From positions 1-34,569 of the forward strand of contig JAMCPX010000018.1 of the NCBI GenBank assembly GCA_023382265.1: 34,569 bases of DNA, written 5' to 3'. The notes beneath the pieces are model-generated. The model did not search any database. It saw only the letters and a list, made by a program, of their open reading frames with translations, and had not been told where the DNA came from. Positions 14,947-22,993 of this stretch are shown in pieces. The position numbers and the translations under genes were made by a program. Each line of letters begins with the position of its first letter. Position 1 is the stretch's first letter. The stretch comes from Deltaproteobacteria bacterium (GTDB taxonomy: Bacteria; JAMCPX01).

Positions 14947-16638
14947 ATGAAAGTGATGCAAAGATATATACTAATAATCGTATATCTATTGTTTTTACCA
15001 ATAAGTGTATATGCACACAAGTATTATATAGGAGGGCAGGCAAGTTTAAGGTATGAGGACTACCTTGCTGATTATAATAATACCTCTAGCTATACAAGAG
15101 GGTTTGGTGGTGTATTAGGACTTAACTTCGCAACTTATATATACGATCCAAGACTAGCTGTATTTTCTTCTGGCCTTAATATTGATGATATAGATTACAC
15201 AACAACTGGAGGAGGATTAAGAAGATATACAACAGGTTATGTATTAAACCTTACCTTCCTGCCGGATAGCTCTCCATTGCTCTTCTATATAAGAGACATA
15301 TATAATGAGCAGGACACAGGTATAGGTTACCTTCTCAGAATGCGGACCTTTTCTTACGGTCTAAACTGGGCTATTGCTGTAAACTCTCTTCCAAGATTAA
15401 ATATTATTCTTGATAAAACACGCAATGAAATATCCGGCATTCCTTACATATTCAAGCAGGACAGAACAACTTCTGTTGTATCGTTCTCACAGGCGAACAG
15501 GGATAATATATTAACAGGTCAATATCAGTATATTAGCCAGAATGATCTTATCACTAACAGCAATTATACTACAAAGGGGCTTAGTATTAATGATAATAAA
15601 ACCTTTAACAAGACATTACACCTTTATACAGGATTAAACACCTATAATTTTACATTTGCATATCCGTCACAAACAACAATTTCAACAGATCAACTCAATG
15701 TTTATACAAACCTTGTAAGCACCCCTGACTGGAGAATAACAACCAACTATTTTGCCAACTATAGTACGAATGCCTACAGTAAAGGCAGTTCTCAGGGCAC
15801 ACAGGCAGGCTACAACCTTTATTATCGTGCAACAAATACCATAAGTTTTTTAAACGGTATTTATGTAATAGATTCAAGAAGCTCCGGTGATGCAGGCACC
15901 AGCTCAATGGACACAGAATTTATGCAAGGAGGCATTACCTATTTAAAGCCATGGGATCACTACTATATGAATGCAGGGTATAATATTGGGGTTGCAATGA
16001 TACAGAATCCACCTGTTGGTCAGGGGCTGGCGCATACTCATTATTTTGACGGTGGTATAGGCACAAAAGATTTTAAATTCTTTAATGTGTACAATGACCT
16101 GAATTATATGATCACAAAATACACACAGGGTTCAGGTAATAATCTTGATGACTTCCGCTATCTTGCACAACTATATAGTGCTTATTTTAAACCTGCTTAT
16201 CTTCAATCCAATTTTACATATGAAAGGGTATTTCAAAGCGGTTTCTATAACCAGTACCCTTTCTACAATCGTATGCTTAATCTTATATTTTCTCTGCCTG
16301 TATCATACGTTGGTTTATTCTCGCTCACAGGAGGGATTCTCAACAATTCCACCCCTCAGGCATGGTACAGGAATCAATATGTTTCGACAACACTTGGCAT
16401 AACATCCATTCAGAATACCGCTGCAAATATAGTTTTTCAGTATGGATTTAATAGTGCATCATATTACCCATCATCTGAATATACGAGGTATGAGGTTTAT
16501 GTAACACACTTCTACCGCATGCTGTTTATCAATATAAAAGGATACTTGATTAACCAGCACATACCAGGTGCCAACAGCAATGTTCATGGATTGATCATTC
16601 AACTTGGAAGAAACTTCGGGGGTTATATTGGTGAATAA
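14947..16638 (+). CDS. Large outer-membrane beta-barrel protein (porin-like)
   Basis: A 563-residue protein starting at the first ATG, where a signal peptide is seen (MKVMQRY, a hydrophobic stretch, cleavage near VYAHK). An earlier TTG at 14881 would add 22 basic residues before it. The mature part has dense alternating Tyr/Thr/Asn/Ser strands with short turns (for example YQYISQNDLI and TNYFANYST), no transmembrane helices and no heme motif, as in TonB-independent porins of 20 or more strands. The C-terminus is GGYIGE rather than the usual terminal Phe. Beside cytochromes such a barrel may be the sheath of an electron conduit (as in MtrB-type complexes) or a secretion pore. No family was recognised by sequence. 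Confidence 0.7.
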   Translation: MKVMQRYILIIVYLLFLPISVYAHKYYIGGQASLRYEDYLADYNNTSSYTRGFGGVLGLNFATYIYDPRLAVFSSGLNIDDIDYTTTGGGLRRYTTGYVLNLTFLPDSSPLLFYIRDIYNEQDTGIGYLLRMRTFSYGLNWAIAVNSLPRLNIILDKTRNEISGIPYIFKQDRTTSVVSFSQANRDNILTGQYQYISQNDLITNSNYTTKGLSINDNKTFNKTLHLYTGLNTYNFTFAYPSQTTISTDQLNVYTNLVSTPDWRITTNYFANYSTNAYSKGSSQGTQAGYNLYYRATNTISFLNGIYVIDSRSSGDAGTSSMDTEFMQGGITYLKPWDHYYMNAGYNIGVAMIQNPPVGQGLAHTHYFDGGIGTKDFKFFNVYNDLNYMITKYTQGSGNNLDDFRYLAQLYSAYFKPAYLQSNFTYERVFQSGFYNQYPFYNRMLNLIFSLPVSYVGLFSLTGGILNNSTPQAWYRNQYVSTTLGITSIQNTAANIVFQYGFNSASYYPSSEYTRYEVYVTHFYRMLFINIKGYLINQHIPGANSNVHGLIIQLGRNFGGYIGE

Positions 16639-18793
16639 GTATTTAAAACCTCTATTACTAATTATGTTTTTTTGGTGCTTAATAATACCCATTGTTAAGT
16701 GGGGATGGGAGTATGAGTGGATAAAGATCACATTTTCTGCTTTATCTGCTTTTATATTTTTTGGACTTGTCTCTATAATCCATCAGAATAAAATGCCTAC
16801 AAAAATACCTGGTGTAATGCTGTTTACAGGGATAATAGGTATATGGATTGTTATTTCTATAATATCCTCAAAAGTACCTATAAAAGGGTTTGTTGAAATT
16901 ATAAAAGTACTTGGTCCATTTTTTATGTATCCTGCTTTGATTATCCTTGCACCGGATGACAACGATATGGACCTACTTACAATTGCTATTGCTATCGGGG
17001 TCATAATAAGTGCATCAATAGGTTTTGTTCAGCTTACAGGTGTATATGGCTATATTCCCACTGATCAGTATGGCAGGATAAATCCAATATCTACCTTTGG
17101 GCTATCAAATTTTGGTGCTGAGTACATTGTCAGTGTCTTACCTTTGCTTATAAGTCAATTTATTTTCAGGAAAAAACTGTGGAACAGCATTGTCATTGGT
17201 ATTGGGATAATAGGAGGCATACTGTATGTTATAATTTCACATTCAAGAGCTTCATGGATTGCTCTCATTATTTTAAGTCTTGTAAGCATTGGTATGTTTA
17301 TTTCTGTAAGAAGGAAAAGGCAATTCAAAATAAATCTGTCCCCTTTATACATAACAGGTATAATGGTTGCAGGTACTTTTTTGCTCTCCTTGATATTCAG
17401 TCAGACAAGCAGTCTGATCAAACATTTCACATCTATATTCAATGTATATTATCCCGATAACATCGTAAGATTGCTTACATGGAAATCAATACTTGTATAT
17501 CTTGCACCATCACATCCTGTTTTAGGCATTGGGTTTGGTGCATTTGATGCTGTATTCCCGTTATATGCTGATAAGACATTATCCCTGATGACATTTTCAA
17601 ATCATGTTACTATGAACTATGCACATAACGAATACCTCAACATACTGTCAGAAACAGGCATCCCTGGATTCCTGATGTTTATTGGTTTACTCATGTATAT
17701 ACTATACGAATTTGTATACAGTATATCAAAGGCTAAAGGAAAAGATATACCTGTTCTTATTGGCGGGTTCCTCGGATTTATCAACCTGCTTATTATTGGC
17801 TTATTTTCATTCCCTCTTAGAATGCCTGCAACAGCCGTTTTATTCTGGATGTATGCTGGCATTGGTAGTTTATACTCTCATAGCACATTTAATGTGAAGC
17901 CTTATGTATGGAAGATCAGCAACTATGTACTAGTAGTTTTGAGCTTTTTAGTATTCATTGCTGCTTTTCATATAACCCTTGCCCAAAGGGCATACCTCTT
18001 TGCTAATACCCTATTCAAACAGAACCATACCCAAAGCTCTGCAATGATGGGTGAGATTGAAGATAAACTTTCTTATGCCATTACCCAGGCACCTTTTAAT
18101 GAAAACTATTTTTTTGACAGGGCAATGATTAGAATTAACCGTGGTAACAGAATCGGTGCTTTAAAGGATCTGAAAGATACTATAAATCTATCCCCATACT
18201 ATCTTCAGGCGCGGCGATGGCTTGGCATACTTTATTCAGATAAGGGTGATTATAGCAATGCAATGAAACAATTTAACATGGCATACAAGCTTGCTTATTT
18301 TTCTCCTACTGTTCAGGCGATTATCATGAACGATCAGACAGTGGTACTTATAAGAAAAGGCAATTACACCGCAGCACTTAATACTGTTAAAAAGACCCGG
18401 CTTCTTGATCCATACAATTATACATTGTTTGAATTACAAGGAGAAGCAAGTGAACATCTTGGCTTATATGATCAGTCACTGCAGGCATATAAACATGCGT
18501 TAGAGTTAAATCCTGAACAGAGAGATACGGCTGTTAATCTTGCATCACTCTATATACAGTTAAAGAAATATGATAAGGCTTTATCTCTATTGAAGGCTGT
18601 TAAACAACCTGATGCGTATGTGTACTACAACCTCGCATGTACTTATGCAAGGATGGGCAATCAACGTGAAGCATGGAGAAACATATCTATTGCAATAAAG
18701 ATGAATAAAGCATTATATCCCAGTGCCTTAAATGATCCTGATCTCCGCGCCCTGCATATATTTTTAAAGAAACTGCCAGAGAGATTATTATGA
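16631..18793 (+). CDS. O-antigen ligase/oligosaccharyltransferase-like membrane protein with TPR domain
   Basis: A 720-residue protein starting at GTG 16631, overlapping the barrel gene by eight bases, with GGGGG as SD. About ten to twelve transmembrane helices fill residues 1-450. The Wzy_C (O-antigen ligase/polymerase) signatures are present: HSRASWIALIIL, GIGFGAFDAVFPLY and HNEYLNILSETGIPG. The C-terminal 270 residues are TPRs (ALKDLKDTINLSPYYLQARR, ALELNPEQRDTAVNLASL). PglL-type enzymes of this family transfer glycans to protein Ser/Thr, sometimes with TPRs for substrate choice. In this cluster it may glycosylate a secreted cytochrome; alternatively it modifies polysaccharide. Confidence 0.85.
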   Translation: MNKYLKPLLLIMFFWCLIIPIVKWGWEYEWIKITFSALSAFIFFGLVSIIHQNKMPTKIPGVMLFTGIIGIWIVISIISSKVPIKGFVEIIKVLGPFFMYPALIILAPDDNDMDLLTIAIAIGVIISASIGFVQLTGVYGYIPTDQYGRINPISTFGLSNFGAEYIVSVLPLLISQFIFRKKLWNSIVIGIGIIGGILYVIISHSRASWIALIILSLVSIGMFISVRRKRQFKINLSPLYITGIMVAGTFLLSLIFSQTSSLIKHFTSIFNVYYPDNIVRLLTWKSILVYLAPSHPVLGIGFGAFDAVFPLYADKTLSLMTFSNHVTMNYAHNEYLNILSETGIPGFLMFIGLLMYILYEFVYSISKAKGKDIPVLIGGFLGFINLLIIGLFSFPLRMPATAVLFWMYAGIGSLYSHSTFNVKPYVWKISNYVLVVLSFLVFIAAFHITLAQRAYLFANTLFKQNHTQSSAMMGEIEDKLSYAITQAPFNENYFFDRAMIRINRGNRIGALKDLKDTINLSPYYLQARRWLGILYSDKGDYSNAMKQFNMAYKLAYFSPTVQAIIMNDQTVVLIRKGNYTAALNTVKKTRLLDPYNYTLFELQGEASEHLGLYDQSLQAYKHALELNPEQRDTAVNLASLYIQLKKYDKALSLLKAVKQPDAYVYYNLACTYARMGNQREAWRNISIAIKMNKALYPSALNDPDLRALHIFLKKLPERLL

Positions 18794-19683
18794 TATTGCG
18801 GAATATTGCCTTAAATTTATGCATATCAATTGTGCTTATCCTTTGTATTGCCGGGGCAGTATTTTCAGCGCCGTACAAGAATGGATTATCGGGTATGTTT
18901 GATGTACCTGATACGACTACATTAGGCAGCGGCGCATTTCTGTACAACGTATGGGCAGAGTACTATAAACAGGATAGGACAGATAACTTTAATGTTTCAC
19001 CCGTTACTGTCTCATTTGGTATACTGGATAATCTGGAAGTTATGATTGGTGCTGTGCATTACAACAAGTATCAACTGCTTTATGAAAAAAACAGCATAGG
19101 TATGATTGTTGGCGCTAAATGGCGATATTTTCAAAACCCAGACCTCGCTACTTCTGTAATTGGCGACAACATTTCAGGACATCCTTCAGTAGATATACGA
19201 GAGGTTATTGAGAAACGCTTTAACAAGCTTAATCTCACCTTCAGTACCGGCTATCTGTCCGTGCTAAGAGCACTCATTTTAAGTGGTGGCATAATTTACA
19301 GGGCAGGAGAGCAATGGGATATACTCTTTGATACAGACAACTGGATCGTTAACAGCACTGTTTTCAAAAACAGATTTGAAGGCACAGCAGGTGCAAGGTA
19401 CTATTTTGCTAATAGATCAACTGTTTTATCAGGCGGCATTGGTGGTGGTATGTCTTATACAGGAAAGGATGAGATGCATATTATCTTAGGACTTAGTGTA
19501 TGCTCTTCCTCACAATCACTCAACAATGCTAAAATTGTTGAAGCAACCAAACCAACCTCTGAATCAGCCACACAACTCAATACGGTTAAACAGAAGACAT
19601 TTGAATCACCAGTACCTGAGTTTAAGATGCGCATGCCTATCCAACCTGTTCCCGATGAAAATACGGGTAAAAAAAATGATTAA
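18790..19683 (+). CDS. Outer-membrane beta-barrel protein, YjbH-like
   Basis: A 297-residue protein with signal peptide (1-26, cleavage near VFSA/PYK). The mature N-terminus GLSGMFDVPDTTTLG resembles the start of YjbH/exopolysaccharide-export barrels (G-x-x-G-x-x-[DE]-x-P-[DT]). Alternating strands run to about residue 240, for example VSPVTVSFGILDNLEVMIGA and FEGTAGARYYF, then a Thr/Lys/Pro-rich tail of about 55 residues. It overlaps the upstream gene by four bases (ATGA). It may work with the glycosyltransferase-like protein before it, for example in surface glycan export. The family call is tentative. Confidence 0.55.
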   Translation: MILRNIALNLCISIVLILCIAGAVFSAPYKNGLSGMFDVPDTTTLGSGAFLYNVWAEYYKQDRTDNFNVSPVTVSFGILDNLEVMIGAVHYNKYQLLYEKNSIGMIVGAKWRYFQNPDLATSVIGDNISGHPSVDIREVIEKRFNKLNLTFSTGYLSVLRALILSGGIIYRAGEQWDILFDTDNWIVNSTVFKNRFEGTAGARYYFANRSTVLSGGIGGGMSYTGKDEMHIILGLSVCSSSQSLNNAKIVEATKPTSESATQLNTVKQKTFESPVPEFKMRMPIQPVPDENTGKKND

Positions 19684-20695
19684 AAAGCGTTTTATTATAT
19701 CGCTTTTTTTATTCGTAGTTTTAACAGGATGTGCACACACGCCGCAATTCAAAACTGTAAATATTGTTTGGCCTGAAAACAACCCGCGCATATCATTTGT
19801 CCGCTCTGTATACTCTGCAAATGATCTAGGTATCAGGCCCGGATGGATTTCACGGATATTCAGTTTTATCACAGGTGCAAATAGCCAGTACAGTATCCGG
19901 TTTTCTCCTTTTGCGATTGCTGCTTACAAAGGAATTATAGGTGTTACAGATATACAGGCATCAGATGTGAGGCTTTTTGATAAGGATAATAACAGCTTTA
20001 CTATTATCAGTAAATGTGGCGCTTCATATTTTACCACACCAACAGGCATAGCAATAACAGAAAATAGAGTATATGTTGCGGATTCCTCTCAGAAAAGTGT
20101 ATTTATAATAAGCAGGAGCGGCAGGTGTCTGGAAAGCATTACCAATAGTTTATTTATCAGACCCACTTCTGTTGCCATTGCAGGAAATGGAGATATATAC
20201 ATAGTAGATACAGGTATGAACATGGTTTTTGTATACGATAATAGAGATAAATTTAAATTTTCTTTCGGCTCGCATGGCGATAGAGCAGGTGAGTTTAATT
20301 TTCCAACAGCCATCACAATAAAAAATAACACAGTATTTATCATAGACAGCCTTAACTTCAGGATCCAGATATTTTCACTTAACGGTAAATTTATATCATC
20401 CTTTGGCAGACAGGGAGATGGAAGCGGTGATTTTGCCAGACCCAAAGGCATAGCAGTGGATTCGGATGGCATTATTTATATAAGTGATGCATTGTTTGAT
20501 GTGGTTCAGATGTTTAGCGCTAAAGGGGATTATCTTATGACATTTGGAAGGCATGGAACAGATGGTGGAGAGTTATCAATGCCATCAGGCATAGTTGTTG
20601 AACACGGCCGCATTTATGTTGCAGATGAGTTAAACAACAGGATTGATATATTTAAAAGGATAGTTGATACGGAGAATGGAGCACCACATCAATAA
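19676..20695 (+). CDS. NHL-repeat beta-propeller lipoprotein, second copy
   Basis: A 339-residue lipoprotein, started at ATG 19676 because a perfect signal peptide and lipobox (VLTGC, C18) follow; the long upstream extension of this frame overlaps the previous gene and is not real. Six NHL blades follow (for example TPTGIAITENRVYVADSS and PKGIAVDSDGIIYISDA). It is a paralogue of the protein at 12716-13732, sharing the post-lipobox motif IVWP and blade order. Each NHL lipoprotein is followed by a tetraheme cytochrome in the cluster, suggesting that the two form a functional pair. The start overlaps the preceding gene by eight bases. Confidence 0.88.
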   Translation: MIKKRFIISLFLFVVLTGCAHTPQFKTVNIVWPENNPRISFVRSVYSANDLGIRPGWISRIFSFITGANSQYSIRFSPFAIAAYKGIIGVTDIQASDVRLFDKDNNSFTIISKCGASYFTTPTGIAITENRVYVADSSQKSVFIISRSGRCLESITNSLFIRPTSVAIAGNGDIYIVDTGMNMVFVYDNRDKFKFSFGSHGDRAGEFNFPTAITIKNNTVFIIDSLNFRIQIFSLNGKFISSFGRQGDGSGDFARPKGIAVDSDGIIYISDALFDVVQMFSAKGDYLMTFGRHGTDGGELSMPSGIVVEHGRIYVADELNNRIDIFKRIVDTENGAPHQ

Positions 20696-21407
20696 ACAAA
20701 GAGATACCTATGTTTCACTGTTTGTAAAGGGAGCGGCTGTAATTCTTTTACCTGCAATGTTATTACTGCTGAGCTGCAGTCTTGCGTATGCTGGAAGTGT
20801 TCTGAATACGCTGCATAATCTGTCTATATCAGGTCCCGGCCAGATAAAGTCCACAACAGAGAAACAGGTGTGTATATTCTGTCATACCCCACATGATGCT
20901 GAACCACATACGCCTCTTTGGAACAAAAAACTTAATACAGGTACAAATTACAACATATACTGGTCCAATAGCCTTGAATCAATGTCACCTGGTGGGAAAC
21001 CTGTAACACCCGATGGGGCTTCAAAGCTGTGTCTGAGCTGCCATGATGGTACTATAGCCATTGGTCAGGTCAGGAGCAGGAGATCACCAATCCCCATGCA
21101 GAACAACATAACGACAATGCCATCAACATCAAAGGGGTATCTTGGAACAAACCTTTCTGGCAGTCATCCCATATCCTTTGTTGTAACACAAAAGATAATT
21201 ACACAGAGCTATGTTACAGGTTCAAATCTTGCTAGCATGACAGAGATGAAAGATGATCCTGATGGAGTAAGGCTTGACCGCAATAATGAGGTTCAGTGTA
21301 TATCATGCCACAATCCGCACCAGGATGATAATTTTTCTGCCTCTGGCGTGCATTTTCTAAGAAAATCAAATATTACGCAGGTTTGTATAACCTGTCATAA
21401 AATGTAA
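20676..21407 (+). CDS. Tetraheme c-type cytochrome, paralogue of the 14032 gene
   Basis: A 243-residue secreted protein; ATG 20676 is inside the end of the NHL gene (20-bp overlap), with a TTG at 20664 as alternative. The signal peptide has a long n-region (to ~18) and ends near LAYA/GSV. It has CIFCH, CLSCH, CISCH and CITCH, the last at the C-terminus. Shared with the first tetraheme protein are [KL]HNLS, C[VI]FCHTPH, C[IL]SCHDG[ST][VI]AIGQV, PMQ, HPI and C[IG]SCHxxH, so heme order and probable distal histidines are conserved. Two variants may build two filaments, or one may be an adaptor at the base of the other. Confidence 0.85.
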   Translation: MEHHINKQRDTYVSLFVKGAAVILLPAMLLLLSCSLAYAGSVLNTLHNLSISGPGQIKSTTEKQVCIFCHTPHDAEPHTPLWNKKLNTGTNYNIYWSNSLESMSPGGKPVTPDGASKLCLSCHDGTIAIGQVRSRRSPIPMQNNITTMPSTSKGYLGTNLSGSHPISFVVTQKIITQSYVTGSNLASMTEMKDDPDGVRLDRNNEVQCISCHNPHQDDNFSASGVHFLRKSNITQVCITCHKM

Positions 21408-21418
21408 TAGATGTAACC

Positions 21419-22585
21419 ATGAAGAGAATATTTTTACTGATTATTGTTGGCTTGGTATCATATATTATATTACAGTATCAGGTGCATGCAGACGCTATAA
21501 ATACGATAAACCCACATCTCTCTCTGCCCAAAGGATGTGCAAGCTGTCACGCTGGTCATGGCGTTGCTGGAACGCCCATGCTTGTAAAAAACGGCTCAAG
21601 TCTGTGTTTTCAATGTCATGGCAGTGCACAGGAACAGAATAAGGCAAAGCTTTCAGGTATGCTCCTGCTGTTATCACCAATACCTGATGTTGCAGATGAC
21701 TTTCAAAAGCCATCACATCACCCTATTGATACAGTTGCATACATGACAGTTATGGAGCAAAAACACGGGCAGATAAATACTACAACGCGTCATGCTGAGT
21801 GTATTGACTGCCATAGTCCGCATCATCTAGAGTTAGGGGGTATCTCTCAAATAGGTCAGAGAAAGATGCTATGGCTTAACCACAGTATGCACTATGAGTA
21901 TGAACTTTGTTTTAAATGTCATGCAAACCAGTCCCTACCACCTTATGAAACAGACAAGGCAATAGAATTTAATCCGTCAAATGCATCATATCACCCTGTT
22001 GAGTCACCAGGGAAAAACTATCTTGTTCCAAGTCTGATCCCTCCATGGACAATATCAAGCTATGTAAACTGCACCGATTGCCATAGTGCTGATAATGCAA
22101 TAGGTGGCTCTTCGCCGCATGGCTCTATATATGCGCCGATACTCAACAAGAATTACTATAAACAGGACGGCAGGCCTGAAAGTGATTATGCGTATGCTTT
22201 ATGCTATCAGTGCCATAACAGGACAAGTATACTGAGTAACCAGAGCTTCTTGTATCACAGAGAACATATAGTGAATGCGAACACCTCTTGTTTTACATGT
22301 CATGATTCACATGGTTCTATTAATTATCCCTATCTTATAAGGTTTAACAAAGATCCAAGGTTTACTGTTGTGCTGCCAAACTCCGAGGGTAGACTTAATG
22401 TTGTATTTAAAACGCAAAACAATGTCGAATGTTTTTTAAGTTGCCACGGTGTGGATCATAATCCAACTCCAAATATGTTTACCTCAACAACAAGGTCTTC
22501 AATACCTTCTTTAAGTCCATTGAATTATAATCCCGGTATGCCGTCACCATACTTTAATCCATTTCCTGTGCCCTATCATAAATGA
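21419..22585 (+). CDS. Multiheme c-type cytochrome, 7 CXXCH plus one CX3CH
   Basis: A 388-residue secreted protein with signal peptide (about 1-24, ending VHA/DAI). Seven CXXCH sites: CASCH, CFQCH, CIDCH, CFKCH, CTDCH, CYQCH and CFTCH. An eighth site reads CFLSCH, a CX3CH spacing. Doubled pairs are followed by HGV, HGS or PHH histidines. The last 50 residues are Pro/Ser/Asn rich without heme. It starts 11 bp after the tetraheme gene in the same direction, and a 408-bp gap follows. It is likely a periplasmic or surface electron carrier acting with the tetraheme protein. Confidence 0.88.
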   Translation: MKRIFLLIIVGLVSYIILQYQVHADAINTINPHLSLPKGCASCHAGHGVAGTPMLVKNGSSLCFQCHGSAQEQNKAKLSGMLLLLSPIPDVADDFQKPSHHPIDTVAYMTVMEQKHGQINTTTRHAECIDCHSPHHLELGGISQIGQRKMLWLNHSMHYEYELCFKCHANQSLPPYETDKAIEFNPSNASYHPVESPGKNYLVPSLIPPWTISSYVNCTDCHSADNAIGGSSPHGSIYAPILNKNYYKQDGRPESDYAYALCYQCHNRTSILSNQSFLYHREHIVNANTSCFTCHDSHGSINYPYLIRFNKDPRFTVVLPNSEGRLNVVFKTQNNVECFLSCHGVDHNPTPNMFTSTTRSSIPSLSPLNYNPGMPSPYFNPFPVPYHK

Positions 22586-22993
22586 AGCGATCCCCCTCAG
22601 ATATAAGAATGGCAATGGCGCATAAAATGTGTTGTCTTATTAGCAAGTAGTGAAAAATAAAGAAGATATTATTTTTGTTAGTAGTAGTGAGTGCGGTGTT
22701 CAATTTGCCCCTTTATGCCAATACCCGGAATGTTTCTTTCACCCAGTGGGATAGTGACAAAATTATAAGACTTTAGGAAGGACAGAAGGCAATAAATCAA
22801 AGGATATATGAAGTGTTCAAAAGACTCAAGGGTAGCAGAAGTGTTAAAGCACATTGGATTATTATGATCTAAATGCTCTAAAGTTATAAACAATTCGACT
22901 TTATTTTTTGTGTTAAATCCATAAAAATGGATAACGGATAAGATTAATGTGGCATGTTTCTTGCTATATATTTTATGAGAAAGAGAGATAAAT
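22586..22993. other. 408-bp gap with second sigma-54 promoter
   Basis: No plausible gene on either strand. A minus-strand frame across it has no SD and overlaps the next gene's start. ATGGCAATGG occurs at 22609-22618, the same 10-mer found twice at 10958-11011 upstream of the first sigma-54 promoter. Shared short words AAAGGGGCAA (reverse strand near 22705) and CCCGGAAT are also found in the 10572-11632 region. The sigma-54 promoter lies at the 3' end of the gap. Confidence 0.5.
22949..22965 (+). promoter_or_regulatory. Sigma-54 promoter before the NHL/CTERM gene
   Basis: GTGGCATG-TTTC-TTGCT has the GG-N10-GC core (GG 22951-22952, GC 22963-22964) and the same GGCATG -24 box as the site at 11542. 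It lies 29 bp before the ATG at 22994, so the mRNA leader would be about 18-20 nt. It would drive the NHL/CTERM, radical SAM, 14-heme, resB and resC genes. Confidence 0.7.
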
